Positions 5,423 to 6,097 of a stretch of 6,097 bases of DNA are shown here, piece by piece (positions within the stretch are counted from its first letter, which is position 1; each line of letters opens with the position of its first letter). This DNA comes from an uncultured beta proteobacterium (GTDB lineage Bacteria; Pseudomonadota; Gammaproteobacteria; Burkholderiales; Burkholderiaceae_B): the NCBI GenBank assembly GCA_903929925.1, contig CAIYWO010000236.1, positions 1 to 6,097 on the forward strand, read 5' to 3'. The notes beneath the pieces were generated by a model, which was not told where the DNA came from, did no database searches, and worked only from the letters and a program-made list of their open reading frames with translations. A program made the translations under genes and the position numbers.

Positions 5423-6097
5423 TCAGCGACGATGCACCGTCAGCACACCCGCAACCTCTTTGAGCGCCGAGAGCGCGCGCTGCAACTCAGCGCCGTCATG
5501 GACTTCGACCGTAAACGACATATAGGCCATTGAGGCCTTGCTTTGGGTGTTCACGGCGACAACATTTAGCCTTAAACGCGCAAAAACCTCAGAAAGATCG
5601 CGCAACAGCCCAGAACGATCTTGGGCCTGGACACTAAGATCAACTGGGTAAACCGTGCCGGCGACATTGCCACCCCAAGCAACCTCGATCACACGCTCCG
5701 GCTGCCGCCCTGCAAGGGTTGCGAAACTGACACAATCGGCACGATGGATCGATACGCCTCGTCCGCGTGTCACAAAACCAGAAATGCGATCCGGCGGAGC
5801 CGGACGGCAGCAGCGTGCCAGCTGGGTCATTAACGAACCCACGCCCACCACAAGCACTCCACTTTTTCCGGTCTGCGTGGCACTATCGGCACGCGCACTC
5901 TGCGAAACCAGGGACTCGGGCCGTAACTCTTGCTCGGGTACGGCCGGCTGAAACACCGCATCAATTTGACGAAGGCTAAATTCTTCCTTGGCTGCGGCCA
6001 CATAGAGATCTTCAGCATGGGCAAAGCCCAGTTGCTGCGCAAGCTGCTCAAGATTGACGGCCGTTTTGCCCAGGCGCTGCAGCTCTTTTTCAACCAG
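5423..6097 (-). CDS. relA: RelA (p)ppGpp synthetase, C-terminal regulatory part (5' end outside the window)
   Basis: Ribosome-associated synthetase that makes (p)ppGpp when uncharged tRNA enters the A site. Only the last 224 residues are visible; the frame is open to the right edge with LVEKELQRLGKTAVNLEQLA. The hydrolase-like and synthetase domains and the TGS domain lie outside. Seen here are the end of the helical domain (about 1-50), a linker with SQSARADSATQTGKSG (65-80), the Cys-rich/zinc-finger domain with ARCCRP (95-100) and GRGVSIHRADC (112-122; C96, C97, H118, C122), and a C-terminal ACT/RRM domain (about 148-224) with DRSGLLRDLSEVFARL. The phrase GFVTRGRGVSIHRADC and the following VAWG resemble RelA rather than SpoT. 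GTG at 5999-6001 is an internal codon, not a start. The TGA at 5423 lies 156 bases before trpB, with no clear terminator between, so read-through into trpB is possible. Confidence 0.93.
   Translation of the reverse strand: MVEKELQRLGKTAVNLEQLAQQLGFAHAEDLYVAAAKEEFSLRQIDAVFQPAVPEQELRPESLVSQSARADSATQTGKSGVLVVGVGSLMTQLARCCRPAPPDRISGFVTRGRGVSIHRADCVSFATLAGRQPERVIEVAWGGNVAGTVYPVDLSVQAQDRSGLLRDLSEVFARLRLNVVAVNTQSKASMAYMSFTVEVHDGAELQRALSALKEVAGVLTVHRR

Noticed and set aside
5362..5435. Upstream extension of the small ORF frame towards and into the relA end
   Set aside because: The frame is open here but its residues (Trp/Phe/Arg-rich) have no start signal and overlap relA out of frame; it mainly warns that the small ORF may also be chance.
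5072..5533. 153-codon plus-strand frame across the relA-trpB gap
   Set aside because: It is antisense to trpB at one end and relA at the other, with no recognisable motif or ribosome-binding site; likely chance.
5999..6001. GTG as a start of a separate 192-residue protein
   Set aside because: The frame continues open to the right edge with RelA-like residues; this is an internal Val codon of relA.

Overview
The window reads as ordinary core chromosome of a betaproteobacterium, most likely order Burkholderiales and possibly near Alcaligenaceae. This rests on remembered resemblance of RNase E, AccD, TrpB and RelA to Bordetella/Burkholderia proteins and on the trpB-trpA-accD gene order; no search was run. 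Base composition is moderately GC-rich. I see no mobile element, CRISPR array, tRNA or rRNA, and no convincing undescribed multi-gene system.

Layout. Bases 1-2169 (+) hold the C-terminal part of rne (RNase E). The gene enters from the left edge at about E. coli residue 249, keeps the catalytic DNase I-like core, zinc link and small domain, and then runs into a long disordered Arg/Gly- and Val/Ala/Pro-rich tail. Bases 2170-2288 are a convergent intergenic gap with two inverted repeats. The larger, a 17-bp stem, looks like a terminator shared by both strands. Reading leftwards on the minus strand from the right edge come the C-terminal third of relA (5423-6097, cut by the window edge), a 156-bp gap, trpB (4067-5266), trpA (3167-4039) and accD (2289-3170).

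How the genes work together. trpB and trpA encode the two subunits of tryptophan synthase. accD encodes the carboxyltransferase beta subunit of acetyl-CoA carboxylase, the first step of fatty-acid synthesis. The three genes form a tight block (27-bp gap, then a 4-bp ATGA overlap) that ends at the shared terminator. relA, the (p)ppGpp synthetase of the stringent response, lies just upstream on the same strand. RNase E, the main mRNA-decay and rRNA-processing nuclease, is a convergent neighbour with no obvious functional link.

The point most worth a second look is the relA-trpB gap. It holds a 32-codon open frame (5263-5361) whose TGA overlaps the TTG start of trpB as TTGA, mimicking the ATGA junction between trpA and accD. 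An extended -10-like sequence lies over its first codons. It could be a small coupled ORF or simply an open frame by chance; the sequence alone does not decide.
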